Source of the DNA: Streptomyces melanogenes
GTDB lineage: Bacteria; Actinomycetota; Actinomycetes; Streptomycetales; Streptomycetaceae
Direction: 5' to 3'
NCBI RefSeq assembly: GCF_014649795.1
Contig: NZ_BMTS01000009.1
Location: 57,080-121,079, forward strand
Length of the DNA: 64,000 nt
Positions within the stretch are counted from its first letter, which is position 1. The number at the start of each line of letters is the position of its first letter. Position numbers and translations under genes: made by a program. The notes beneath the pieces are model-generated. The model was not told where the DNA came from. It did no database searches and was given only the letters and a program-made list of their open reading frames with translations. Positions 15,876 through 24,328 of this stretch are shown in pieces.

Positions 15876-16844
15876 ATGCAGCCTAGGAACATGTCCATGA
15901 GCGGCGTCGTCGACCTCGCCGCGGTGAAGGCGGCCGGTGAGGCCAAGGCCAAGGCGGAGCAGGCCCGGGTAGAGGCCGCCCGTCAGGGCGGGGGCGCGGC
16001 CGTACCGCCGTCGGCCCTCGTGATCGATGTCGACGAGGCCGGGTTCGAGCGCGACATCCTCCAGCGTTCGGCCGAGGTGCCGGTCGTCATCGACTTCTGG
16101 GCCGAGTGGTGCGAGCCGTGCAAGCAGCTCGGCCCGCTGCTCGAGCGGCTGGCCGCGGAGTACAACGGCCGCTTCCTGCTGGCCAAGATCGATGTCGACG
16201 CCAACCAGATGCTGATGCAGCAGTTCGGGATCCAGGGGATCCCGGCGGTCTTCGCGGTGGTCGCCGGGCAGGCGCTGCCCCTCTTCCAGGGCGCGGCCCC
16301 CGAGGCCCAGATCCGCGAGACCCTCGACCAGCTGATCCAGGTCGCCGAGGAGCGCTTCGGCCTCACCGGCATCGCCGTCGACGCGGAGGCGGACGCCGCG
16401 CAGGCCCCCGCCGCGCCCGTGGCCGGTCCTTACGACGCCCTGCTCGAAGCGGCCGTCACGGCCCTGGACTCGGGCGATCTGGCCGGCGCGGTCCAGGCGT
16501 ACAAGAACGTGCTCGCCGACGACCCCGGCCACCCCGAGGCCAAGCTCGGCCTCGCCCAGGCCGAACTGCTGCGCCGGGTCCAGGACATGGACCCGCAGCA
16601 GGTCCGCAAGGACGCGGCGGAGAAGCCGGCGGACGTCACCGCCCAGATCGCCGCGGCGGACCTGGACCTGGTGGGCGGACACGTCGAGGACGCGTTCGGC
16701 CGGCTCGTCGAGGCCGCCCGGGTCACCTCGGGCGAGGACCGCAACGCGGCGCGGCTGCGACTGCTCGAACTCTTCGAAGTGGTCGGTACCGACGACCCGC
16801 GGGTGACCAGGGCCCGGGGCGCGCTGGCGCGAGTTCTTTACTGA
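15876..16844 (+). CDS. Thioredoxin/TPR co-chaperone, CnoX (YbbN)-like
   Basis: This 322-residue cytoplasmic protein has a thioredoxin domain (about 50-165) followed by a C-terminal tetratricopeptide-like helical region (about 185-320), the layout of CnoX/YbbN chaperedoxins. The redox site is WAEWCEPCKQLGP with both cysteines of the CxxC kept, and the cis-proline loop is IQGIPAVFAV. The C-terminal part (LEAAVTALDSGDLAGAVQAYKNVL) is a TPR-type repeat. A strong GGGGGAGG lies 8 nt before the ATG. It is expected to hold oxidised or unfolded clients and pass them to GroEL. A strong stem-loop about 90 nt downstream probably ends its transcript. Confidence 0.9.
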   Translation: MQPRNMSMSGVVDLAAVKAAGEAKAKAEQARVEAARQGGGAAVPPSALVIDVDEAGFERDILQRSAEVPVVIDFWAEWCEPCKQLGPLLERLAAEYNGRFLLAKIDVDANQMLMQQFGIQGIPAVFAVVAGQALPLFQGAAPEAQIRETLDQLIQVAEERFGLTGIAVDAEADAAQAPAAPVAGPYDALLEAAVTALDSGDLAGAVQAYKNVLADDPGHPEAKLGLAQAELLRRVQDMDPQQVRKDAAEKPADVTAQIAAADLDLVGGHVEDAFGRLVEAARVTSGEDRNAARLRLLELFEVVGTDDPRVTRARGALARVLY

Positions 16845-16936
16845 ACCGGGGCCCGGTGTCCGGGCCGCTCCAGGGGCGCTGAGCTGTCATCGCGTGCGTG
16901 TGCACCGCTGACGATTTGGCGACACGGAGACAAGCG

Positions 16937-16974
16937 GCGACCGCGTTTTACCAAAACTTGGTAAACGCGGTCGC
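16937..16974. terminator. Strong stem-loop after the CnoX-like gene
   Basis: GCGACCGCGTTTTACCAA pairs with TTGGTAAACGCGGTCGC (17 base pairs with one bulged T), around an AAC loop. There is no long T tract, but stability is high. Its apical part TTACCAA-AAC-TTGGTAA is itself a TTAC...GTAA palindrome like the two downstream. Confidence 0.7.
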
Positions 16975-16976
16975 TG

Positions 16977-16989
16977 TTACTGGCAGTAA
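16977..16989. promoter_or_regulatory. Palindrome TTACTGGCAGTAA
   Basis: This is a perfect 13-bp palindrome (TTACTG-G-CAGTAA) directly after the stem-loop and about 490 bp upstream of the DUF6230 operon. It shares its half-sites with the palindrome at 17104, so both are probably read by the same regulator. Confidence 0.5.
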
Positions 16990-17103
16990 ATTGAACTGCT
17001 TCTTACGTCCGTATTGAGACGTCTATTTCCCCTTCTGTCCGGTGACTTGGGGGTACGAAGTGTGGCGGCCCGATGCCGGGCTGTCGTGCCACGGTTATCC
17101 CTC

Positions 17104-17121
17104 CGTTACTGGCAAGTAACG
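17104..17121. promoter_or_regulatory. Palindrome CGTTACT-GGCA-AGTAACG
   Basis: Perfect 7-nt arms are separated by GGCA. The core TTACT..AGTAA matches the site at 16977. It is a candidate operator for the DUF6230-DUF6114 operon, about 360 bp before its first gene. Confidence 0.55.
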
Positions 17122-17482
17122 AACCCCCTTGCGCCCCTCCTCCGAATGGACCACGATCGGCCACGCTCGGTCCAATAACGCACCAGCCCGACAGCCACTC
17201 GGGGCTGCGCGTTTCTGGGTCCCCACCGAGCCGGCCGGCGGCCCCGTCGCCGACTGTGGACAGGGGGGTCTCCGCTCACCGGCGGGGCCTGTCCAGCAGG
17301 TTGTGCGTGATACGCGTCAGGCGCGACCAGTGGTTGTCGCTCGGGGGTGATCGCCGGTGATTCGGACGCGGTACGCGCCTGAAGACTCGGGCGCTCCTTC
17401 CCGAGGACGTAGCACTTCTCCCATCCCTGGACAGCCTGCGAGGGTCCGTCCCGGAGATGTACGTCCGAGAAGGAGGAAAGTC

Positions 17483-18136
17483 ATGGAGTCCCAAGTTCGT
17501 GGCGGGACCAGATGGAAGCGGTTCGCGCTGGTCATGGTGCCCAGCGTGGCCGCCACTGCGGCGATAGGCATCGGCCTCGCCCAGGGCGCGCTGGCGGCGT
17601 CGTTCAGTGTCTCCGGGGTCGACTTCAAGGTCACGGCGGACCGGCTGGAAGGTGACGACCTCCTCCAGTACGGGTCGATCGCCACCGGCACGGACCTCGA
17701 AGGCAACAAGGCCGCGCACCCCGTTGTCGTCTCGGGCTTCAGCCACGCCGAGATCTACAACATGTGTCAGTCCGTCGTGACGCCGAAGGTTCCGTTCTTC
17801 GGCAACATCACGATGACGCTGAACGCGGGCACGGGCAGCGAGCCCGTCAAGGCGGACAACATCTACCTCGATGTGTCCCAGCTCGACACCGACGCCGAGT
17901 TCAAGAACATCGACATCGGTGTCGCGGCCGGCGAGGGCTCGGCCAACGGCAAGACGAAGATGCAGGGGAACGCGACGCCGAAGTCGAACCCGTACGGGTT
18001 CGCGCAGCGCGCCGAGCACGCCACCCTGAAGAACGTGGAGCAGCGTGCGTGGGCGACCACGGCCGGCAGCTTCAAGCTCAGTGGTCTCAAGCTGCGGCTG
18101 TCCACGGGCGCCAACGAGTGCCAGCTGAAGCACTAG
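17483..18136 (+). CDS. DUF6230 family secreted protein
   Basis: This 217-residue exported protein of the Streptomyces DUF6230 family (older databases call it cholesterol esterase without evidence) has the N-terminus MESQVRGGTRWKRFALVMVP, then a hydrophobic stretch ending GALAASFS, which is a signal peptide or signal anchor. The rest is a predicted beta-rich domain, including VSGFSHAEIYNMCQ and KNVEQRAWATTAGSFKLSGLKL, with two cysteines (in MCQS and NECQ) that may pair. No hydrolase triad is visible, so enzymatic activity is not supported. A strong AAGGAGG precedes the ATG. It is the first gene of a three-gene operon with a DUF6114 membrane protein and a Pro/Thr/Ser-rich secreted protein. Confidence 0.88.
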   Translation: MESQVRGGTRWKRFALVMVPSVAATAAIGIGLAQGALAASFSVSGVDFKVTADRLEGDDLLQYGSIATGTDLEGNKAAHPVVVSGFSHAEIYNMCQSVVTPKVPFFGNITMTLNAGTGSEPVKADNIYLDVSQLDTDAEFKNIDIGVAAGEGSANGKTKMQGNATPKSNPYGFAQRAEHATLKNVEQRAWATTAGSFKLSGLKLRLSTGANECQLKH

Positions 18137-18230
18137 GCACTCTCCCCGGTGGCCGCTGAGCGTACGGCCCTCACGGCCACCGGGACCTCTTCACTTTCAC
18201 AGCAACAGCGGTACCAGGGAGCTGTTTTCC

Positions 18231-18773
18231 ATGAGCGCCGAGACCACAGGTTCCCGCGGTTTCACCTACTGGCGGCTTCGTTTCCGGGCCTGGCGTGGCA
18301 GCCGTCCGTTCTGGGCGGGCCTGTACACCATGGCCGGTGGCGTGCCCATCGCGTACTTCCCGTACGCCAATCTCCACCTCGGGAACATCACGCTGGCCAT
18401 GTCCACGACGGCGGGCGCCGGTTCGCTGATCATCGGCGTACTGCTGATCACGCTCGGCCTGACCATCTGGTACCACCAGCAGGTCCGGGTGTTCGCGGGC
18501 GTCGCGGCCATTCTGCTCGCGCTGATCTCCCTGCCCGTCGCGAACATCGGCGGCTTCCTGATGGGCTTCCTGCTCGCCCTCTTCGGCGGCGCGCTCGCGC
18601 TGTCGTGGGTGCCGGCGAAGCCGAAGCGGCGCGATCTGCGCGCTCAGGCGGGCGACCCCTCGGGTGACGAGCCGGACGGCGGGACCGTCCCCGGCCCGCG
18701 CGGGGAGGAGTCCGGAACGGCCGTCACCGAAACGACAGTTGACGCCAATGGCGGGAGGAACAGTGCGGGGTGA
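18231..18773 (+). CDS. DUF6114 family membrane protein
   Basis: This is a 180-residue integral membrane protein. After a basic N-terminal stretch (YWRLRFRAWRGSRPFWAG) it has four hydrophobic helices (about 35-50, 57-80, 88-103 and 107-125), then a charged, disordered C-terminal tail rich in Gly, Asp and Glu. It matches the DUF6114 family, which accompanies DUF6230 proteins in Streptomyces. The next gene starts 11 nt before its stop. It has no transporter or enzyme motif. A scaffold or anchor for the two exported partners is one inference; the function is unknown. Confidence 0.87.
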   Translation: MSAETTGSRGFTYWRLRFRAWRGSRPFWAGLYTMAGGVPIAYFPYANLHLGNITLAMSTTAGAGSLIIGVLLITLGLTIWYHQQVRVFAGVAAILLALISLPVANIGGFLMGFLLALFGGALALSWVPAKPKRRDLRAQAGDPSGDEPDGGTVPGPRGEESGTAVTETTVDANGGRNSAG

Positions 18774-20073
18774 CGAGACGCGGCTGGGCTCGACCGGAGG
18801 CGACAACTCCCGTGAGAGAGGCGGGCCGCGGCACGCGGCCCCGAGGAAGTCGCTGCTGACCAAGCTGCAGATGCCCGCGGGCAAGGCGATGGCGCTGGCC
18901 GCGATGCCGACCGCCATGTTCGTCGGGATGAGCCTCACGCCCAAGCTCGCGATGGCGGACGACAAGACGGACATCCCGTTCGCGCCCGGCCCCTGTGTGA
19001 CGCGCTCCGACCAGCCGAGCGAGTCGCCCAGCCCGTCGTCGAGCAAGTCGTCGACGCCGAGCCCGTCGTCCTCCTCTTCTCCCTCGTCCACGGACAAGGA
19101 CACGGACAAGGACAAGGCCAAGGAGCCGACCCCGACGACGACGCCGTCGGCGGACAAGGCGCGGCAGCCCCAGCAGAAGCCCTCGGGGCAGACCTCCACG
19201 CAGGCGCCCACGACGAAGCCGTCCACGACGCCCGCGCCCACCAAGTCGACCAACCCGCTCGACCCGTTGGGCCTGGGGGACGTGCTGGGAGACATCCTGG
19301 GCGTACACCCGACCAAGTCGTCGGCACCGGTGACCCCGAAGCCGTCGTCGACTCCGACGTCCACGCCGACCACCAAGGCTCCGACGCCGAAGACGACCCC
19401 GGGCAAGCCGTCGACGAAGCCGGCCACGAAGCCCGTGGACAAGACGGCCGACGCGATCCGCGAGGCGGCCAAGCAGGCGGGCACGAAGGTCGAGGACCTG
19501 GCGGACAGCGCCAAGGGCCTGGACCCCAAGAAGGACACGAACATCCCGGACGGCGCCAAGCAGCCGTTCCCGTGTCCGACTCCCGACCCGAAGGCCCTGG
19601 CCAACGCCAAGCTGGACGCGGGCGTCCCGCTGCTGCCGGACCAGCCGTGGATCCTCAAGACCTCCAAGCTGACGCTGAGCGGTCTGAACTACGAGGGCAT
19701 CGTCGAGGTCAAGACGGGCAGCGGCAAGATCAAGAAGGTCCTGAAGTTCACGGCGAAGTCGGTGGACATCGACAACCTGCACCAGCTGGTGTACGGCCCG
19801 GAGCTGAACGGCAAGCCGACCACCGCCCACGTCAAGGCGCGCGCGGGTTCCGAGTCGACGATCCGCAACGGCACGGTGACGATGTACACGGAGGAGCTGA
19901 AGGGCAACCTCCTCGGCCTCATCCCGGTCACGTTCAGCCCGCAGACCCCGCCGCCCCTGAACATCCCGTATGTCTTCTTCACGAACGTGACGATCCACCA
20001 GGCCGGCCAGTTCGGCGGCACGCTGACGATCCCGGGCCTGCAGAACTACATCACGGACGGCAGCCCCGAGTAG
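18763..20073 (+). CDS. Secreted Pro/Thr/Ser-rich protein of the DUF6230/DUF6114 operon
   Basis: This is a 436-residue exported protein. I chose the GTG at 18763 because GGGAGG lies 4-5 nt upstream; it overlaps the DUF6114 gene by 11 nt. A basic leader and hydrophobic stretch (KAMALAAMPTAMFVGMSLTP) ending KLAMA-DD form the signal peptide. Residues about 75-225 are low-complexity (Ser/Pro, Lys/Asp, Thr/Pro blocks) and would be an extended, possibly glycosylated wall-spanning linker. Residues about 285-436 form a compact domain (LTLSGLNYEGIVEVKTGSGK, NGTVTMYTEELKG, NVTIHQAGQFGG). Three cysteines are visible at most. No enzymatic motif is seen. A strong terminator follows at 20110. Confidence 0.85.
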   Translation: MRGDETRLGSTGGDNSRERGGPRHAAPRKSLLTKLQMPAGKAMALAAMPTAMFVGMSLTPKLAMADDKTDIPFAPGPCVTRSDQPSESPSPSSSKSSTPSPSSSSSPSSTDKDTDKDKAKEPTPTTTPSADKARQPQQKPSGQTSTQAPTTKPSTTPAPTKSTNPLDPLGLGDVLGDILGVHPTKSSAPVTPKPSSTPTSTPTTKAPTPKTTPGKPSTKPATKPVDKTADAIREAAKQAGTKVEDLADSAKGLDPKKDTNIPDGAKQPFPCPTPDPKALANAKLDAGVPLLPDQPWILKTSKLTLSGLNYEGIVEVKTGSGKIKKVLKFTAKSVDIDNLHQLVYGPELNGKPTTAHVKARAGSESTIRNGTVTMYTEELKGNLLGLIPVTFSPQTPPPLNIPYVFFTNVTIHQAGQFGGTLTIPGLQNYITDGSPE

Positions 20074-20109
20074 CCGTACGCGCAAAGACCCATCCGGGAG
20101 CCGCAGTTG

Positions 20110-20149
20110 GCCGTGGCCCGCACCGAATCCGGTGCGGGCCACGGCTTTT
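20110..20149 (+). terminator. Intrinsic terminator of the DUF6230 operon
   Basis: GCCGTGGCCCGCACCG pairs perfectly with CGGTGCGGGCCACGGC (16 base pairs, AATC loop), followed by TTTTC. It lies 36 nt after the operon and before the convergent carboxypeptidase gene, so it may work in both directions. Confidence 0.88.
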
Positions 20150-20166
20150 CACGCGTACGGGGAGCG

Positions 20167-21390
20167 CTACACCCGCCGCCGCTTCTCCGGCCTCCGCTTC
20201 AGCACCACGTAAGCGACCCCCACCGCCACCGCGGCCCCCGCCCCGATGCCCGTCCAGCCCAGCACGCCCATCCCCGACGAGTCCGTCTTCGTCGCCGCCG
20301 TGCCTACCGGCTTGGGTGCGGGGGTGGGCTTCAGGGCGTCCAGGGTGCCCACCGGCTTCGCCTTGCCGACGGCCGTGAAGCCCCAGTCCAGGAGCGCGCG
20401 CGTCTCCGTGTAGACCTTGTCGTGCTTGTTCTCCTGGGGGTTCATCACCGTCACCAGGATCGTGTGGCCGTCGCGGGTGGCGGCCTCGGCCAGGGTGTTG
20501 CCGGCGTGGGTGGTGTAGCCGTTCTTGCCGCCGATCAGGCCGGGGTACTTGGGCACGCCGCCGATGCCGGACAGCATGCGGTTGGTGTTGGAGATACCGA
20601 ACGGCTTGCCCTTGGTGTTCGGGCCGCCCGGGAACTTCGCGTCCGCCGTCGCGCAGTACTCCTTGAAGTCCTTGTTGCGCAGGCCCGAGCGGAGGAACAG
20701 GGTCAGGTCGTACGCCGAGGAGACCTGGCCCTCCGCGTCGTAGCCGTCGGGGCTGCGGACGTGGGTGTCCTTCGCGCCCAGCGCGTCCGCCTTCGCCTGC
20801 ATGTCCGTCACCGTCTTCGGGACGCCGCCGTTCATCGACGCCAGGACGTGCACCGCGTCGTTGCCTGAGCGGAGGAACACGCCGCGCCAGAGGTCGGCCC
20901 CCAGATACGTCTGGCCCGGGACGATGCCGACCGCGCTGCTGCCGTCGCCCATGCCCGTGAGCTCCGCCGGCTCCACCTTGTGGCTCGCCGTGCCCGGGAC
21001 CGCCGGAAGGACCGTGTCCGCGAAGAGCATCTTGAGGGTGGAGGCGGGCGGCAGCGGCCAGTGGGCGTTGTTGGCGGCGAGTACCTGGCCGGTGTCCGCG
21101 TCCGAGACCATCCAGGAGAGCGCGGAGAGGCCCGTGGGGAGCGCGGGGGCGCCCTCGCCGGTCTGCGGGCCCGGACGGCCCAACTGCTCGCCGCCGAGCG
21201 TCGACATGGCCGCCGGGGGCTCCTTGGGGGCTCCGGCGCGCGGTACCCCGGGGCTCGGCTTCCCGGGCGACGGCGTGCCCGGCTTCACCGGGTGGGCCGC
21301 CGCCGGGGCGACACCGGAGACGACCGCCGCCACGGTGAGGGCCACGGCCGCCAGCGGGCGGTTGAACTGCACAGTTATCGGGGCACGCAT
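20167..21390 (-). CDS. D-alanyl-D-alanine carboxypeptidase (peptidase S11)
   Basis: This is a 407-residue penicillin-binding protein that trims the terminal D-Ala of peptidoglycan stem peptides. A signal peptide (residues 1-32, ending APAAAHP) and a Pro-rich linker precede the S11 domain: nucleophile and general-base motif SxxK in PASTLKM, SxN as RSGND, and KNG in GGKNGYTTHAG where many family members have KTG. The C-terminus carries a membrane helix (GWTGIGAGAAVAVGVAYVVL) followed by a basic tail KRRPEKRRR, so the enzyme is anchored by its C-terminus with the catalytic domain outside. The start is the ATG at 21390. It converges on the DUF6230 operon. Confidence 0.92.
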   Translation of the reverse strand: MRAPITVQFNRPLAAVALTVAAVVSGVAPAAAHPVKPGTPSPGKPSPGVPRAGAPKEPPAAMSTLGGEQLGRPGPQTGEGAPALPTGLSALSWMVSDADTGQVLAANNAHWPLPPASTLKMLFADTVLPAVPGTASHKVEPAELTGMGDGSSAVGIVPGQTYLGADLWRGVFLRSGNDAVHVLASMNGGVPKTVTDMQAKADALGAKDTHVRSPDGYDAEGQVSSAYDLTLFLRSGLRNKDFKEYCATADAKFPGGPNTKGKPFGISNTNRMLSGIGGVPKYPGLIGGKNGYTTHAGNTLAEAATRDGHTILVTVMNPQENKHDKVYTETRALLDWGFTAVGKAKPVGTLDALKPTPAPKPVGTAATKTDSSGMGVLGWTGIGAGAAVAVGVAYVVLKRRPEKRRRV

Positions 21391-21503
21391 GAACGCGAAC
21401 GTACCCCACGGAATATGTAGATCCTGTTGCGGGCACTCCGCGACTGGGCAACGGAGACGGTAAAAGGTTCTCCTGTACGCACGAGGACGCACGGGGTACG
21501 GGT

Positions 21504-21543
21504 GAGGGCGGCGCCCCGGGATTCCTCCCGCGGTGCCGCCCTC
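21504..21543 (-). terminator. Terminator-like hairpin downstream of pyk
   Basis: GAGGGCGGC (21504-21512) pairs with GCCGCCCTC (21535-21543) across a 22-nt GC-rich loop that can pair further internally. It lies 27 nt after the pyk stop on the minus strand and before the carboxypeptidase promoter. Confidence 0.55.
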
Positions 21544-21569
21544 GACCCTCACGTACTAATGACGGACCG

Positions 21570-23003
21570 TCAGGCCTGCTGGCCGCCGCCGCCCAGGTGG
21601 TGCACCCGGACCATGTTGGTGGTGCCGGGGACGCCGGGGGGCGAGCCCGCCGTGATGACCATCGTGTCGCCCTCGTGGTACCGCTTGAGCTTCAGCAGCT
21701 CCGCGTCCACGAGGTCGACCATCGCGTCCGTGTTGTCCACGTGCGGGACGACGAAGGACTCGACGCCCCAGCTCAGCGCCAGCTGGTTGCGGGTGCCGGC
21801 GTCCGTGGTGAAGGCCAGGATCGGCTGGGCCGCGCGGTAGCGCGAGAGGCGGCGGGCCGTGTCACCCGACTTGGTGAACGCGACCAGCGCCTTGCCGTCC
21901 AGGAAGTCCGCGATCTCGCAGGCCGCGCGGGCGACCGAACCGCCCTGGGTGCGCGGCTTCTTGCCCGGCACCAGCGGCTGGAGGCCCTTGGAGAGGAGCT
22001 CCTCCTCGGCGGCCTCGACGATGCGGGACATCGTCTTGACCGTCTCGATCGGGTAGGCGCCGACCGAGGACTCGGCGGAGAGCATGACCGCGTCCGCGCC
22101 GTCCAGGATCGCGTTGGCCACGTCGGAGGCCTCGGCGCGGGTCGGGCGCGAGTTGGTGATCATCGACTCCATCATCTGGGTCGCCACGATCACCGGCTTG
22201 GCGTTGCGGCGGCACAGCTCGATGAGGCGCTTCTGCACCATCGGGACCCGCTCCAGCGGATACTCGACGGCGAGGTCGCCACGGGCCACCATCACACCGT
22301 CGAACGCCATGACGACGCCCTCCATGTGCTCGACGGCCTGCGGCTTCTCGACCTTGGCGATGACCGGCACCCGGCGGCCGACCTCGTCCATGACCTTGTG
22401 GACGTCCTTGACGTCGTCGGCGTCGCGGACGAAGGAGAGCGCGACCAGGTCGCAGCCCATCTTCAGGGCGAACCGCAGGTCCTCGACGTCCTTCTCGGAC
22501 AGGGCCGGGACGTTCACCGCCGCGCCGGGCAGGTTGATGCCCTTGTGGTCGGAGATGACACCGCCCTCGATGACGATGGTCCGGACCCGGGGGCCCTCGA
22601 CCTCGGTCACCTTGAGCTCGACGTTGCCGTCGTTGATCAGGATCGGGTCGCCCTTGGAGACGTCGCCCGGCAGCCCCTTGTAGGTGGTGCCGCAGATCGA
22701 CTTGTCGCCCGGGACGTCCTCGGTGGTGATGACGAACTCGTCACCGCGCACCAGCTCGACGGGGCCCTCGGCGAAGGTCTCCAGGCGGATCTTCGGTCCC
22801 TGGAGGTCGGCGAGCACGCCCACCGCGCGACCGGTGTCCGCGGCGGCCTTGCGGACACGGTCGTACCGTTCCTGGTGCTCTGCCTGGGACCCGTGGCTGA
22901 AGTTGAAGCGGGCCACGTTCATACCGGCCTCGATCAGAGCAGTCAGCTGCTCGTAGGAGTCGACGGCGGGGCCCAGTGTGCAGACGATTTTGGAACGGCG
23001 CAT
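21570..23003 (-). CDS. pyk: Pyruvate kinase
   Basis: This glycolytic enzyme converts phosphoenolpyruvate and ADP to pyruvate and ATP. The 477-residue protein opens with the canonical MRRSKIVCTLGPAVDSYEQL and MNVARFNFSHGS, and has DLQGPKIRL, the catalytic VIAKVEKPQAVEHME segment with metal ligands, MVARGDLAVE, and the MLSAESSVGAYP signature, followed by the allosteric C-domain. It is complete and typical. ackA and pta lie upstream on the same strand (the ackA stop is about 100 nt from the pyk start), giving a pyruvate/acetate node. From memory the S. coelicolor orthologue in this position is pyk2 (SCO5423). Confidence 0.96.
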   Translation of the reverse strand: MRRSKIVCTLGPAVDSYEQLTALIEAGMNVARFNFSHGSQAEHQERYDRVRKAAADTGRAVGVLADLQGPKIRLETFAEGPVELVRGDEFVITTEDVPGDKSICGTTYKGLPGDVSKGDPILINDGNVELKVTEVEGPRVRTIVIEGGVISDHKGINLPGAAVNVPALSEKDVEDLRFALKMGCDLVALSFVRDADDVKDVHKVMDEVGRRVPVIAKVEKPQAVEHMEGVVMAFDGVMVARGDLAVEYPLERVPMVQKRLIELCRRNAKPVIVATQMMESMITNSRPTRAEASDVANAILDGADAVMLSAESSVGAYPIETVKTMSRIVEAAEEELLSKGLQPLVPGKKPRTQGGSVARAACEIADFLDGKALVAFTKSGDTARRLSRYRAAQPILAFTTDAGTRNQLALSWGVESFVVPHVDNTDAMVDLVDAELLKLKRYHEGDTMVITAGSPPGVPGTTNMVRVHHLGGGGQQA

Positions 23004-23104
23004 GAGGCGATCCTATCGGTTTGTTTCGCTCCGGAATATTCCGTCTGGTGGAATGTACAAATGGGCGGAGGTGCGCTCAGGCGTGGCCTCCGGACCGGTC
23101 CTTC

Positions 23105-24328
23105 TCAGGCTCCGGACCGGACCAGCGCGTACGTCTGCGTCGCGATCTCCAGCTCCTCGTCCGTGGGTACCACTGCCACGGCCACCCGCGCGTATTCCGG
23201 CGAGATCAGCCGCGGCGCGTCGGACCGTACGGCGTTGAGCTCGCCGTCGACCGCCAGCCCCAGCTCCTCCAGACCCAGCACGGCGGCCTCGCGCACCGGC
23301 GCCGCGTTCTCGCCCACCCCGGCGGTGAAGGCGACCGCGTCCACCTTGCCCAGGACCGCGTAGTAGGCGCCGATGTACTTCTTCAGCCGGTGGATGTAGA
23401 TGTCGAAGGCGAGCGCCGCGCGCTGGTCGCCCTCGTCGATGCGGCGGCGGATCTCGCGCATGTCGTTGTCGCCGCAGAGCCCGACCAGACCGCTCTTCTT
23501 GTTGAGCAGGGTGTCGATCTCGTCCGTGGACATCCCGGCCACCCGCTCCAGGTGGAAGATGACGGCCGGGTCGAGGTCGCCCGAGCGGGTGCCCATGACC
23601 AGGCCCTCAAGGGGGGTGAGACCCATCGAGGTGTCCACGCAGACCCCGCCCCGGACCGCCGACGCCGAGGCGCCGTTGCCCAGGTGCAGCACGATCACGT
23701 TGACCTCGGAGGGGTCCTTGCCCAGCAGCTTCGCGGTCTCGCGCGAGACGTACGCGTGCGAGGTGCCGTGGAAGCCGTAGCGGCGGATGCGGTGCGCGTC
23801 GGCGGTCTCCACGTCGATCGCGTACCGGGCCGCGTGCTCCGGCATCGTGGTGTGGAAGGCGGTGTCGAAGACGGCCACCTGCGGCAGGTCCGGGCGCAGC
23901 GACTGGGCGGTGCGGATGCCGGTGATGTTCGCCGGGTTGTGCAGCGGGGCGACCGGGACGAGCCGCTCGATCTCCGCCATGACCTCCTCGGTGATGACGG
24001 TCGGCGCGCTGAACTTCAGCCCGCCGTGCACCACCCGGTGGCCGATCGCCGCGAGCTCGGGCGAGTCCAGGCCGAGGCCGTCCTTGGCGAGCTCCTCGGA
24101 GACCGCCTTCAGGGCGGCCGCGTGGTCCGCGATCGGGCCGGTCAGCTCGCGCTTGTCGCCACCGGTCAGCGGGGTGTGCACCAGGCGGGAGGTCTCCTCG
24201 CCGATCCGCTCGACCAGGCCCACCGCGAGCCGCGCGGAGTCCGCCATGTCGAGCAGCTGGTACTTCACCGACGACGAGCCGGAGTTGAGTACGAGGACGC
24301 GCGACGGAGTCGGGTCGGTGCTGGTCAT
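23105..24328 (-). CDS. ackA: Acetate kinase
   Basis: Acetate kinase interconverts acetyl phosphate plus ADP and acetate plus ATP. The 407-residue protein contains LVLNSGSSSVKYQLL (phosphate-binding loop 1), GHRVVHGG with the conserved Arg and His, FDTAFH, YGFHGTSHAYV, LHLGNGAS and GTRSGDLDP, all expected of the ASKHA-fold kinase. The ATG overlaps the pta stop (ATGA), so both enzymes are coupled from one mRNA. Together with Pta they make the reversible acetyl-CoA to acetate route. Confidence 0.96.
   Translation of the reverse strand: MTSTDPTPSRVLVLNSGSSSVKYQLLDMADSARLAVGLVERIGEETSRLVHTPLTGGDKRELTGPIADHAAALKAVSEELAKDGLGLDSPELAAIGHRVVHGGLKFSAPTVITEEVMAEIERLVPVAPLHNPANITGIRTAQSLRPDLPQVAVFDTAFHTTMPEHAARYAIDVETADAHRIRRYGFHGTSHAYVSRETAKLLGKDPSEVNVIVLHLGNGASASAVRGGVCVDTSMGLTPLEGLVMGTRSGDLDPAVIFHLERVAGMSTDEIDTLLNKKSGLVGLCGDNDMREIRRRIDEGDQRAALAFDIYIHRLKKYIGAYYAVLGKVDAVAFTAGVGENAAPVREAAVLGLEELGLAVDGELNAVRSDAPRLISPEYARVAVAVVPTDEELEIATQTYALVRSGA

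Larger units (their letters stand above)
16845..17482. other. 638-bp intergenic regulatory region
   Basis: I see no convincing gene here. The region holds the terminator at 16937, two related TTAC...GTAA palindromes (16977-16989 and 17104-17121), an imperfect hairpin at 17177-17213 and the strong ribosome-binding site AAGGAGGAAAG just before the DUF6230 gene. The possible short reading frame at 17073-17360 lacks codon bias and a ribosome-binding site. Confidence 0.6.

Noticed and set aside
17073..17360. Possible small gene upstream of the DUF6230 operon
   Set aside because: No ribosome-binding site, and it overlaps candidate operators and a hairpin.
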